Position numbers and translations under genes: made by a program
Origin: Cristatella mucedo
Taxonomy: Eukaryota > Bryozoa > Phylactolaemata > Cristatellidae
Length of the DNA stretch: 64,000 nucleotides
Assembly: GCA_009760855.2 (NCBI GenBank)
Contig: WPIO01000146.1
Location: forward strand, 310,001 to 374,000
Direction: 5' to 3'
Shown: positions 46,255-56,794 of the stretch, piece by piece
How positions within the stretch are numbered: position 1 is the first letter of the stretch
Layout of the letters: each line of letters begins with the position of its first letter
Notes under the pieces: model-generated
Told to the model about the DNA's origin: nothing
The model's input: the letters and a program-made list of their open reading frames with translations, nothing else
Database searches by the model: none

Positions 46255-49155
46255 CAACGGATAGATTTCCGTATTTTCCCAGGCCGTTGCCGTCGAATAC
46301 TGCGCATTGCCCTCGCATGTATCTTCAAGATTGTTTGATAGGATGCGGTTGCAATTTTAATGCAGCACACTGTTACAGAAGAAACAATTGATTTTCTCCC
46401 ACCAGCTTTGTTTGTAATTGTAACAGAAAATCACAGATTGTTGTACTGTCTCGGGCTATTGCCATCGATTGCCACGGATTGCCCAAAGTTGAACGCGCAA
46501 CGGATAGCATGTGCACCCAAAGTGAGCGTTATGTGGTAAGATAATTATAAATCTAAACAGTAATTTTCAGCAAATTTGAACCCGATTGCTGCAGAGACCG
46601 AGCCATTGCCGTCGTTACCGAGTATCGCCCTCGATTGTGCCTTTGTCGATTGTTTAAAAGGATTTGGCTAAACTTTTAATGCAATGGAGTGCAATACGCT
46701 AGAAAGGTTGGAGCTTCTCTCAGCAACTGTCGCTTCATTTGTTACGGACCGCTATGAATTGGCGTATTTCCCGGGTCATCGCCATCGAATGCCGTGCCTT
46801 GCAGTCAATTGAGCGCTCACAATGAGAAAAAGATATGCCCGTGAACAGTTCCGTGGAATGGAATGTTTCGTGGAATGCGAGTTGCAGCTAATGGAAGCCA
46901 ATCTCGTCAATTTTCCACGGATTTTGCTACTATTGCTGCTGATCGCCATGCATTGCTGACAGTTAACGAACAAAGCATCTTGAAAATTCGGTTTCACTTT
47001 GGAAGCAGCCGAATGTTATATGCAATGATAATTGAGGCTTCCGCGCTGGCTGCTAATTTCTCTTCAATTTTTGGGGAATTGGGGTATAAGCCCAGGACAT
47101 TGCTGTCGAGTGTACGTGCATGATTGATTGAAAGGATTTGATTGCACTTTAAACATAGTGGGCTGTGACAGGTAAGATATATTTGATCTTGACCTAGTCA
47201 CTTTCCAGTTATTTGCGATAGACCATAATGGATTCACGTTTTTTCCCGTGCCATCGCATTGATTGCCATGCATGGCCCACGATTGAACGGTCAGAGTTGG
47301 TTGAAAGTATGTGCTCGAGTAGTAAGATGTTCATGGAATGAGATTTGAAGCTTGGTGCAGCCGATTTATCGTCGATTTGACACAGATTTTGGTATTGGTC
47401 TCTGCCATTGCTATCGATTGCTGAACATTGTTGGCTCTAACGTACAAATTAACTCGAATGTCCTACGATTTCACTTTTAGCACAGAGAAATGTAAAATGT
47501 GATGACAATCGGCACTTCGTGCAGCCAATTTAGTGTTAACTTGCCACGGATTGTAGTGGATTGCTGCTTCGAGCCTAGCCGTTAATGTAATGTATCTCCG
47601 TCTGTAACTCCACACAGTCATAATGACCACGTGGGTGTTACGAAGGAGAGTTTTGTATAGCGCATTGACAGCCTAAGCGGCTTTCGGTACGCATTCGGTA
47701 GCCAAAAGCTTTCGGTACGAGTTGATATAGATTGCCAAGCATTGCCCAATACTGTTCGAGTGAGATTGCTTAAAATGATGTGGTTGAATTTAACCAGTGT
47801 GATTTCAAAGACGCATTAACAAGTGGATAAGAGCGAAACCAATTTTAAGGCACTCGCATCAGGCTGTTCTAAATTGAGGTATTGTCAAGAGAGATTGCTG
47901 TCAATTGCAGTGCATTTCTGCCGAATAATAGAGGCGATTGTATTAAATTTGCGGGATTGCACAATAACTGGAAAACTAGAGCAAAGTACAATCACTATTA
48001 GAGCTTAAAGTGTACGTATTCTGGTCGCTTTTCGGCGGGTTGCCGTACATTTATATACTGGCCTGGGCAGTTGCAGTCGATTGCACTGCATTGTTGCAGA
48101 ATTTTTGAGGCAATTACAGTGAAGTTACGGGAATACACAATAACCAAAGAGTGGAGCAGCGTGAAATCATAATTAGGGCTTCTAGTGTATGCGTTCTAGC
48201 CGCTGTGTGGCGGATTGCAACGGATTTGGGCGGATTGAGGTGGATTGACGTATGGGACCGGGCCGTTCCAGTCGATTGCAAGTCATTGCACCAGAACTGG
48301 TGTAGAAAATAGATCGGATTTTTGGGTGCACTTTGAACTGAGTATAGTCCTCTATGCATTGTCAATTAGAGCTTCGTGATAGCGATTTGAGGATGATTAG
48401 CACTGGAATAGAGTGGATTGCTATAATTTTCCCGGCCATTTCAGGCGATCGCTGCCCATTGCCACAGTGTAAGGACGCTCATATTTATTTGTTTGACGTG
48501 GTTGCCCACACAACACAGTGCACTTTAATATGCAATAGAAACTGGAGCTTGGCACAATGTATTACGATTTTTCATGAGGTGGATTTGGAAGATTGAAGTG
48601 GATTAGGGTATTGGCCCAGTTTACTGCAGTGGATTGCAGCGAATTGCACAAGAAAAACCATGCCGATGCAAGTGAATTTTGTTTGTTGTCATATGATATC
48701 AAAAAAGAAGCTTTCGATCAGGATTAATTTCGTTTCGTGGTGGAATGCTGTTGATTCTGGAGGATTGCAGTGTTGGCCTGGGCCACTGCAATATTATTTA
48801 AGTGAACTTTGTGAGGATGCCTTAGCTGAATTTCACGAAATTTTCAAGATAAATTGTGCGTGTAGCTTAGTTGAATATTCCAAAATTTTTGGAGCGGTTC
48901 GCCGCTGCGTTGTGGTGGATTTTACCGGAACTAGAATGGATTTCGGTGGATTGGGGTACAGGCGTCAGGCGTAAAAGCTCATTTTCATAAGTAAGAGTTC
49001 GTGCAGCGACATGAAATTTGGGTTGACCGATTAATTCAAACGTGTACTACAATTTCAGGGGCAAAATCTGAGCTGGGCGAAACTTACGTCTGGTCGTTTT
49101 CAGCCTAATTAGAGTGGATTGGGGTGGATTGCGGTGGATTGCTGTAATTCGTTGA
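46255..49155. repeat. Old, diverged satellite array, period near 160 bp
   Basis: A block of the type CC(C/G)GGCCATTGC..TCGATTGCC recurs at about 46280, 46450, 46596, 46773, 46927, 47098, 47247, 47402, 47560, 47728, 47890, 48062, 48262, 48432, 48613 and 48773. A second landmark, CTTCGTGCAGCCAATTTA-like, sits roughly 110 bp after it in several units (e.g. 47352, 47515, 48998), and 'GCCACGGATTG..GTGGATTG' precedes the next unit. Spacings of roughly 145-200 bp support a tandem array of about 17 monomers whose copies have drifted strongly. Short open frames inside are shadows. Confidence 0.75.
47580..47722 (-). mobile_element. LINE-B 3' end inserted in the satellite
   Basis: About 140 bp: 'GTTAATGTAATGTATCTCCGTC' (3' terminus), the 3' UTR block 'GTCATAATGACCACGTGGGTG' and 'GCCTAAGCGGCTTTCGGTACG', ending in a short direct repeat (CTTTCGGTACG). 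It interrupts one satellite monomer. Confidence 0.9.
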
Positions 49156-49164
49156 ACCCCTATC

Positions 49165-50854
49165 ACCCCGGAAACGCTTCGTCCCATAGCTAGAAGGCTG
49201 CCTCTAGCAGTAATTCTTCGTTGAGACCGCCTTTGAGGTAGCAGCCTGCCGCCAGAGTAGGCGAGAAATGTACTCGGCGTCTATGACCTCCAGAAAATCT
49301 TCGGGATCGTTCAGCATGAGGCACTACAGCAGGTTTTGCGAGAGTCGGCCTGGATGAAACATTCTGTTCCTTTGTTAAGTGCCTCTACCTCGGCTCGAAG
49401 CTAGAGTTCCATGTAGCACGGTAGCAGCTCGGCACCATTCACCACCAGTGGTGGCTTCCGGCAGAGTGACCAAATGTCGCTAATTCGATCTGGTGATGGA
49501 GCCAATCATGCACCAGATGGCCAGGCATGTCTACAACGGCGTCCTCATGGGCGCCGCCCGGCTCTGCATCTTGTTGTTAGCTGATGACCCGGCGCTCTTT
49601 GTAGAGTCCAAGAAGGGCCTACAGCTCCTCGTGTCTGCAGCCGATGACGCTGCATTCGCCCTCGAGCTTCTTTTCAGGCTTGAAAAATGCAGGGTGGTTG
49701 GGCGCCGGTTCGCACCATCCCGGCCTCGGTCATGCTGCAGGTGCCCCACACTACAAAGCTGCCTGAGGGTATGTGCCTACAATACCTGGGAGCCCGCAAG
49801 GGCTCGTGCAGCCACGGGTGGAGATTGTGCAGGCATGTGACTCCATCATGGGTACTTGAATCTCCTTAAGGCCTGCCCTCTAGCCCCAAGGCCGAAGCTC
49901 GATGCACTGCGAACAATTCTGCTCAAGCGGCTCGACTACCTCCGCCACGAATGCTTGGTCTCTCGGGCAGTACCAAAGCCGCCGCACAAGGCCCTCATTA
50001 ACCTCCGCCATACGTGCTTCCTGCATGCCGCCTGCTGAGCAGCTTAGCATCGCCGCACTTCGGCGCTTCAGGAGGCCTCGACCTCGACCGCCTGAGGTGA
50101 AAACTCGGTCACCGTGCACGACACCCACGCCTGCCTCCTACTGGGATTGCCAAACAAGACTGTGCTGGCCATCACTCGCTACCGCCTAGACAAGGTCGTC
50201 GCTGTCGTCAGCAGCATGTCCGATACCGAAGAGGAGCTCACGAGCTTCCTTAGTCCGGTGACGGTCGACCCTGGGAGTAGGATCGGTACGGCGTCGCTCA
50301 GGACACAAGCAAGCTAGTGCCTCATCGGTCTAAGCGGCCACCTGGAGACACGACCAGTGAGTTTGTGATAGTAGATAGATCCAGCGCTTCATTGTCACTG
50401 ACAATGAAGCGCTGGAACGCACGATTGCTTCGAACTTTATGGTGTCCACGCTCCGGGGGCTCGCTAGCCCAGCCGAGGGCCTGGCCTGGGCCGAACAGCC
50501 TCACCAAGGTAGGGCCAGTCGTTGCCTGGAGACCAACACATTCGCGACCCACAATCATTTGGCGTTCACTGGTCTCGGACTGTTGTTACCGGGCGTGGCT
50601 CTTCGGCCTTCTTTGGCCTTCCGAACATGCCTGGACGTAATTCCGGTTCGCAAGGCGATGATGAGCTCTTACCCCGGGGCTCAAACCAGCGGCCGGGTGT
50701 GTGTCTGCCCACATGAATCGGTGTGCCATTCTGAGCCCCTGCCGGACCAGGTTGTGCGCAGTCGAATTTCACCAAAACACCGTGCTGGGTCACCTGCTCA
50801 GAGCTCCCCCAGAGCGCCTCAGAGGCTTCACGTCTGTGAGCCTTTGCCATCTTT
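49165..50854 (+). mobile_element. R2/NeSL-like LINE, RT and zinc-knuckle part (pseudogene)
   Basis: A non-LTR element unlike the L2 group and much more GC-rich. Pieces in order, over several frames: 'YDLQKIFGIVQHEALQQVLRES' (RT palm A, decayed), 'FDLVMEPIMHQM', 'LLADDPALFVESKKGLQLLVSAADDAA' (compare the family's 'FADDLVLFAESR.GLQ.LLD'), 'FRLEKCRVV', 'LAPRPKLDALRTILLKRLDYL', 'AVPKPPHKALINLRHTC', then 'SDNEALERTIASNFM' and, near 50700-50810, a CCHC-like region ('AHMNRC..LSPC', 'HQNTVLGHLLRA'). This thumb and Cys/His-knuckle arrangement characterises RLE-type LINEs (R2, NeSL). R2 normally sits in rDNA, but no rRNA gene is seen here. The copy is cut at 50855 by an L2-like LINE and resumes at 54476. 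Confidence 0.75.
50381..50415. repeat. Perfect 16-bp inverted repeat
   Basis: CCAGCGCTTCATTGTC at 50381-50396 and its exact reverse complement at 50400-50415, with only ACT between them. The right arm fits the element's coding sequence ('DNEALERT'), so the left arm looks like an inverted copy of it. Confidence 0.97.
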
Positions 50855-51620
50855 TCTCGCCTCCTGACATAGAGCGCTCTAACGTGCATTCGTGTTCGTT
50901 GCAGAATTCTTCCGAAAACCGAAGTTCTTGCGAACATCGTATACGGAAACGATACAGCTAAGACCTGTTTAAAGTTATTCTGATTGTTATTTGACCGTAG
51001 CGCGTAAGAAATTACGTGCCTATGGACATCTAAACGCTTATCGCTTCGGGCTGCTGGGTCTCCCACGCCGGCGGCTGCCCTAGCTACACCGGCGGCTAGT
51101 AACCTACTTGTTAGTTATGGTCGTCAGCAGCTGCTATCGCTTCGTCATCGTATATCAAATGCATTCCTAGATATTAATGTTGTTGCTAAGATTCATGAAC
51201 TATGCATTAACAAAAGGAAAGCACCCAGTAGCCGCCGCAGTGGCCGGAACCGCCAGCTCAGACGCCGCTCGTTGGGCGGGAACTGCGAGCTATGTACCCG
51301 CTCGTTTGGTATTCCTAGCATCATCTCGAACCGCTCAGCACGCTCCCCGGCATGCGTCACCGTAAATCTCTCTAACTTAGTGGTCATCAGGCCTGTTGTA
51401 ACCCAATCGGCCAGACTTAACGCTTGCCTTTGGAATCCTAGCTCAATGTGCAATAGTAATAAGCGAACTTATTTCTTAAAATGGTATCGACCTGCTCGCC
51501 CTAACTGAAACTTGGCTGAAATCGATAAACTGCCCGACAATTAAAGACGCTACTCCATCTGGTTTCTCGTTCTTTCACACCCCTAGATCAATCAAAACTG
51601 GAGGTGGAGTTGCTATTATC

Positions 51621-52415
51621 GTGCACTCGAAATTCAACTTCAAGCCATTTGCGGTACCCTCGAAGCAGTCTTTTAAATCAATTGTCCTGGTCTCACCCGA
51701 AAACAAGCTACCGATAGTGGCCGTAGTCTATCGCCAACCAGGTACCAAATCCTCCTTTATCTCAGATTTCTCCGATCTCATTTCGATTCTGTGTGCAAGA
51801 AAGCGATCCCTCCTCGTTATGAGTAATTTCAACGTTCACTTTGATAACTTATCTGACGCTTTCAGCACCGAATTTCGTGCATTGACTGACTCATTGTCTT
51901 TTGTGGCTCATGTGCATGGCCCTACCCACATCAAGGGTCACACACTCGACCAGATTTTCTCATATAACTGCACTTTGTCATCACCAATTATTACCAAATC
52001 ATGCTTATCTGACCACATGCAGATCTCGTTCAATCTACAGTGTGTGCTCACATTCTCCTCTAAAATAACCTGTGAATCGCGAAACCTCAAGACCCTTGAC
52101 ATCGATGCTGTCCGTGCGAGAATATCTGCTTCACCGTTGCTGCTGAGTCCTCCCTCCGATCTGTCATCACTGGTAGATTGCTATAACACGACACTAGCTG
52201 ACACGCTCGACGAGTTTGCACCTCTGACAAAGCGCACTGTGCGCCCCCGCCCAGACGGCCTATGGTTTAACACAGACATTAAACTAGCCAAGTCTACTAA
52301 ACGAAAGCTTGAAAAGGCATACAAAAGATCCGGACTAACTGTCCATCGACAGGCATATGAAGACTACTGTAGGTCGTACCAATTGATCCTAGCAAAGGCC
52401 AAGTCTAGCTTCTAA
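51621..52415 (+). CDS. APE-type endonuclease domain ORF of the L2-like LINE
   Basis: 264 codons. Upstream in another frame the domain starts with 'NGIDLLALTETWL' (about 51485). The ORF itself has 'LPIVAVVYRQPGTKSSFISDFSDLI', 'SLLVMSNFNVHFDNLSD' (better copies have G-D-F-N-V-H; here the catalytic-type Asp is replaced, reading S-N-F-N), 'HIKGHTLDQIFSY' and 'SCLSDHMQISF' (S-D-H motif). The endonuclease nicks target DNA to prime reverse transcription. The ORF continues into a basic linker ('STKRKLEKAYKRSGLTV', 'AKAKSSF') and meets a TAA that is shared with the copy at 35336. The G-D to S-N change suggests an inactive endonuclease. Confidence 0.85.
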   Translation: MHSKFNFKPFAVPSKQSFKSIVLVSPENKLPIVAVVYRQPGTKSSFISDFSDLISILCARKRSLLVMSNFNVHFDNLSDAFSTEFRALTDSLSFVAHVHGPTHIKGHTLDQIFSYNCTLSSPIITKSCLSDHMQISFNLQCVLTFSSKITCESRNLKTLDIDAVRARISASPLLLSPPSDLSSLVDCYNTTLADTLDEFAPLTKRTVRPRPDGLWFNTDIKLAKSTKRKLEKAYKRSGLTVHRQAYEDYCRSYQLILAKAKSSF

Positions 52416-52982
52416 AGAAACATTGTTGAATCACAGATGCACAATCCAAAAATGCTGATGTCGACAATAAACCATCTCCTCAACCGTTCCCAGGTTAGCT
52501 CCTTACCTGATGATCCTTGTGATGATCTAGCCGATCGCTTCTCTCGATTCTTTGTGCAGAAGATAGACAAAATCAGGGAATCCATCCCTGCGATGACAAC
52601 CTTCCCACTAGAATGCTGTTCCTCGGTTCCTGGTTGCGCCTCAATGTCTGCATTTAAGCAGGTCACTAGTGATCTAGTCCTAAAGCTCGAATCTCAATCA
52701 AAGAAGACAACAAGTCCTTTGGACCCTATTCCCACTGTCCTTCTCCTACGTTGCATTGATCTGCTGCTGCCATGCATAACCAACATCATTAATATGTCAT
52801 TAGCCTCAGGCCAGGTCCCAGCACCTTTCAAAAAAGCTGTAGTCAGGCCACTTCTCAAGAAAGCGACACTACACTAAGAGAACTTAAGCAACTACCGCCC
52901 AGTCTCCCTTCTACCATTCCTATCAAAGACACGGAACGGGTCGTGGCGGACCAGCTGCACTCCTATATCAAAACCTCACACC

Positions 52983-54065
52983 TTGCTAGTAAGTTCAAAT
53001 CTGGCTGTACAGCTAATCACTCCACAGAGTCAGCATTGCTTTGGGTACCTGCTTAGGAATGCAGACATGGGTAGAGTGTCTCATCTTGTTGTGCTCGATC
53101 TTTCGGCAGCTTTTGATACCATCGATCACAAAGTACTTCTAGAGCGCCTCTCATCTCGCCTGGGCATCACTGGCACTGCTCTGCAGTGGTTCAGGTCCTA
53201 TCTCAGTTGGAGAGTTCAGAGTATTGACGTGAATGGACAAAGATCATCCGAAGTACCTATAAAATATGGAGTACCTCAGGGCTCTGTGCTAGGTCCGGTC
53301 CTTTTCACGGTTTATACTCTGCCTCTTGCTGATGTGATTGCCAAGCACAATCTAGGCTTTCACTTCTATGCAGATGACACTCAGTTGTACTTTTGCTTTG
53401 ATCCCTCCCAGCCTTCGAGCACCTCAAATTCTCTCAACTCACTTGCTGCATGCCTTGATGACATCCGCACATGGATGGCAGCAAATATTCTTAAATTAAA
53501 TGATGATAAACCTAACTTACTTGTTATGGGCAAACCCAGTGTGATTCAGAAATTGGAAAGGCTGACTTTCAAAATTGGCTCTGCCAGCATATCTCCAGTT
53601 GCATCAGCTCGAAATCTAGGTGTCATATTCCAAAGCGACCTCTCGTTAGACGACCACACCAGCTCCACAGTCAAATCTGCCTATTTTCAGCTTCATAACA
53701 TTGCTAAAGTAAGGGCTTGTTTAGATAAGGATACCACGTCAGAGTTGGTCCATGCATTCGTGACATCCCGTCTCGACTTCTGCAACTCACTGCTTACTGG
53801 TCTACCAGCATGTGCGATCAGGCGATTGCAGCTGGTGCAAAACTCTGCAGCTAGGCTTGTCTGTCGTGAGCGTCACAGTTGCCACATTACTCCACTTCTC
53901 GCCGACCTGCACTGGCTACCAGTGAGGCAACGGATTGACTTCAAGGTTTTGTCGCTCACTTTTAGGTCTCTTCATTCTATGGCTCCAGCCTATCTGTCCG
54001 ATATACTACCCCATCAGGTCAAACATCGTACCACCCTTTTTTCGGAATCCAACAGTCTACAATAA
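52983..54065 (+). CDS. Reverse transcriptase and C-terminal domain ORF of the L2-like LINE
   Basis: 360 codons. 'HLVVLDLSAAFDTIDHKVLLERLSSRLGITGTALQWFRSYL', '[22 protein letters not shown]', catalytic '[13 protein letters not shown]', 'WMAANILKLNDDKPNLLVMGK', then in the same frame the C-terminal block 'FVTSRLDFCNSLLTGLPACAIRRLQLVQNSAARLVCRERHSCH', 'LLADLHWLPVRQRIDFKVLSL', 'LSDILPHQVKHRTTLFSESNSLQ'. The first dozen or so residues come from a shifted frame before a deletion near 53045, so the true RT start is lost. Fingers and linker lie upstream at 52437-52877 in another frame. Confidence 0.9.
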   Translation: MLVSSNLAVQLITPQSQHCFGYLLRNADMGRVSHLVVLDLSAAFDTIDHKVLLERLSSRLGITGTALQWFRSYLSWRVQSIDVNGQRSSEVPIKYGVPQGSVLGPVLFTVYTLPLADVIAKHNLGFHFYADDTQLYFCFDPSQPSSTSNSLNSLAACLDDIRTWMAANILKLNDDKPNLLVMGKPSVIQKLERLTFKIGSASISPVASARNLGVIFQSDLSLDDHTSSTVKSAYFQLHNIAKVRACLDKDTTSELVHAFVTSRLDFCNSLLTGLPACAIRRLQLVQNSAARLVCRERHSCHITPLLADLHWLPVRQRIDFKVLSLTFRSLHSMAPAYLSDILPHQVKHRTTLFSESNSLQ

Positions 54066-54475
54066 CCTCGTACAAACCTCAAATCCTTTGGAGACCGTGC
54101 ATTTAGTTCATATGCCCCCTAAGCCTGGAACTCCCTCCCGACCTGCGTCAGAACATCTCCTGACCTGACCACATTTAAAAGAAACTTAGAAACACACCTA
54201 TTTAGGACAGCATTTAGTGGGTCCCTGTGATTCGTCCTTGATGTGCTTATGCATACTGACACTGTGCATGCTGCCACTAACCACATTTGTATGCTGACCC
54301 TGTGCATGTCACCCCTAACCATATTATTCATTCTCTTTGTTTTTTAAGCATGATTTTACTTACTATTCTATTGCATATCACTTTGCAGCAAATGTAAAGC
54401 GCCTAGAAAGAGATTAAGTTCTCTGTGGGCGCTTTATCAAGTGCAATATTATTATTATTATTATTATTATCCTAT

Positions 54476-54860
54476 CGCTGGGGGCCACCTCTGAAGCCGG
54501 ACCTTTACATCAAAATCGACTCGGAGGCGGTCATCGTCACGTCACTGTCCCATTTGACAATGAAGCTGACGCGTCACAACCCAGGCGAAAGTGGACAAGC
54601 ATTCGGGCATTGCTCAGGCACTACTGTCGAGCGGCTACAGGTTGGTGGTGGAGAGGCCGCTTGTCATCGGCACTCTCGGCTGAATGCTCTCGGGAAACGA
54701 GGACAGCCTTGATGACCTCGGCATCCCGCTCAGTGAGCACACAGCCTTGGCATTGAGTGTCGGATGCGATCTCTCGCTCTGAGATCGCGTGGAACTTGTT
54801 CGGAAGCCTCGATTCGAGGGTAGCACTCGCGGCCCCAGCCGGTCAGGGTACCTCGGCATA
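54476..54860 (+). mobile_element. R2/NeSL-like LINE, endonuclease C-terminus
   Basis: Continuation of the element at 49165-50854. Pieces: 'LKPDLYIKIDSEAVIVTSLSHL' (the P-D..(D/E) start of a restriction-like endonuclease, with its last Asp lost), 'HSGIAQALLSSGYRLVVERPLVIGTLG', a stop, 'MLSGNEDSLDDLGIPLSEHTALALSVGCDLSL'. This resembles the conserved end of R2-type proteins ('Y.V.V..LVVG.LG..D..N...L..LGI'). Its position directly after the L2-like tail shows that the latter inserted into it. Confidence 0.75.
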
Positions 54861-54904
54861 AGTAAATATATATATATTTGCATATATTCATCTCTTAATA
54901 AATA

Positions 54905-55700
54905 GTTTAAACTAACATAATAAATGTCCTTAGCCTCCGGTCAAGTTTCTGCACCTTCCGAAAAGGCTGTTGGGAGGCCACTAATTAAGAAAGCAAAGCT
55001 AGACCAAGAGTACTCCTGCAGCTTCAGTCTAGTCTCCCTTCTCTCGTTTCTATAAAATACACTAAAACGAGTTGTGGCAGACCGACTGAACTCATATTTT
55101 GAGACCTCAAACCTATTACGTAAACTACCGTCTGGTCTCAGAGCTAATCACTCCACACAGTCCGCATTGCTTAGTGTACATAACGACTTCATTAATGCAG
55201 GCTTGGGTAAAGTCTAGCTGTTTGTTCTGCTTGATCTCGGCAGCTTTTGATAATAATGATCACAAAGTCCTTCTTCGAAGTCTCAAAGCTCACCAGGCAT
55301 CACTGGTACTTCACTGCAATGGTTCAGGTCCGATCTCAGTGCGAGACACCAGAGAATTGTTGTGAACGGACAAAGATCATCCGAGAAGCCACCTAAGTAC
55401 GGGGTACCTCAGGGGTTTGTGCTCGGTCTGCTTCTTTTTACTCTCCCTCTTGCCGATGTGATCGCCAAGCATAATCTAGGCTTTCACGTCCATGCAGAGG
55501 ACACTCAGCTGTACCTTTGCTTTGATATCAGCCACTTATCGAGCATTTCGAATGCTCAACACCCTGGCTGCATTTATTGATGACATCCACACATGGAAGG
55601 CAGAAAAATTTCTTAAATTGAATGACGAAAAACTGATTTATTAGTGATGGGAAAACCAAATGTGATTCAGAAATTGGAAAAGCTATCGCTCAAATTTGGA
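54905..55700 (+). mobile_element. L2-like LINE, older internal fragment
   Basis: Linker and RT with many indels: 'SLASGQVSAPSEKAV', 'LISAAFDNNDHKVLL', '[43 protein letters not shown]' (catalytic box changed from YADD to HAED) and 'NDEKL.Y..WENQMCDSEIGK'-like DNA to 55700. It lacks 5' and 3' ends. Confidence 0.85.
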
Positions 55701-56086
55701 AAATAATTTCAATTCAAACCTAGCTTGTGGTATTAAAGAGCCATTAATTGGAATATATTCTAAACAGGAAGGCCGAGTTCAGGTATATGGAAAAATTTGG
55801 TCATACTATGTGAGCATTTTAATGAATTCTCTCAATACGGCAATCCTTTGCAGGTTATATGGCTTTTGCACAAGCGCTCAAGAAACAAGAGTGTATTACT
55901 TTATAACAGTGTGCTTTTTTGAGGAAAGTTTGGAGAATGCAATCCTATTAAGGACTGAGAGTAAAAGGCAGGCTTGCACGTCCACTGTAGTTACAGCGTG
56001 TGCAGTCTTTTGTTTAGTTCGGTGGGTGGGGAAAAGTCGGAGCATGCACGTTAACGGGCGCACGGCTTCGTCTCTCTCTCTCTCTC

Positions 56087-56138
<52 letters not shown>

Positions 56139-56790
56139 CCTCTCTCTCTCTCTCTCTATCTGTCTCTATCTCTCTCTCTCTCTCTTGCTCTCTCTTTCTT
56201 GCCAATGGTTTATCTTCGACAAGAGCTTCCCTTTCTGTTCTTCGAAGACGAAAAATGAAGCATCATAATGTTTTAACACTCAACACGATGTAGCTTGTCA
56301 AAATCCCTCGAGTCCGTTACTGAATGCACTGCTGAAGTACACACTAGTAAAGATCGCACCTAGTTTTATTCAAGAATTACAAAGCCTATGACTAATAGTG
56401 TGCTTGGCAAGTTGTGTTCTGCCGGCTACTCAGTTAGCTGCTCGTATCTTGGGGTGTTGTAGCAACCCGCCTTCGTAATCGCTAGCGACGTGCGAGCTTC
56501 TTAAAGCAATCTCGTGTCTTGTATGAAATTGGCCTTTAACAGAACAACTGGGCCAGCCGCACTTTTCTTTGCCTACTTTAAGCTATTTAAAAATTACAAA
56601 AATTTAGAAGTGAATAGACAGGGATGCCACATCCTAGCAGGTGCTTGTATTTATGACGTCAGGTCTCTTTTTTGGTCACGCCCCATGCGAAGGTTTTCCG
56701 GACAATGCCGTAAGGCAGGCGAAGTTTATGCAGGACGATGTAGCTAGGTAATCTGTCTCGTGAGCATAGCATTTGCTAGATTAGGTAAAA
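55701..56790. other. Unassigned DNA with a (CT)n tract
   Basis: No gene recognised. A (CT)n microsatellite with TATC interruptions occupies about 56072-56190. The 190-codon frame running through it (55696-56268) is driven by the repeat and is not supported as a gene. Confidence 0.45.
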
Positions 56791-56794
56791 AACT

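Larger units (their letters stand above)
50855..54475 (+). mobile_element. L2-like LINE, near full-length reference copy
   Basis: About 3.6 kb: 5' UTR from 'TTTCTCGCC...GACATAGAGCGC', a short N-terminal region ('QQLLSLRHRISNAFLDIN', 'INKRKAP', 'SFGIPSIISNRSARS'), APE-type endonuclease, linker, RT, C-terminal block, 3' UTR, hairpin and (ATT)n at 54448-54472. The coding region is broken by a stop at 52413, a stop at about 52875, small deletions near 52935 and 53045, and a stop at 54064, so it is not autonomous as it stands. It lies between two halves of an R2/NeSL-like element. Confidence 0.93.

Noticed and set aside
47823-48974. Short open frames in the satellite region as host genes
   Set aside because: They fall within the period-160 repeat, shift frame from monomer to monomer and lack recognisable motifs.
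49493-50867. Several overlapping GC-rich frames as separate host genes
   Set aside because: Read together over the frames, they give the ordered blocks of one R2/NeSL-type protein, so they are fragments of a single dead element.
54448-54475. ATT runs resembling a CRISPR-like or other regular array when all LINE tails are listed together
   Set aside because: Each run is the 3' tail of a separate LINE copy. There are no spacers of constant length and the genome is eukaryotic.
55696-56268. 190-codon plus-strand frame
   Set aside because: Its second half is the (CT)n microsatellite and its first half has no motif. The length is explained by the repeat.
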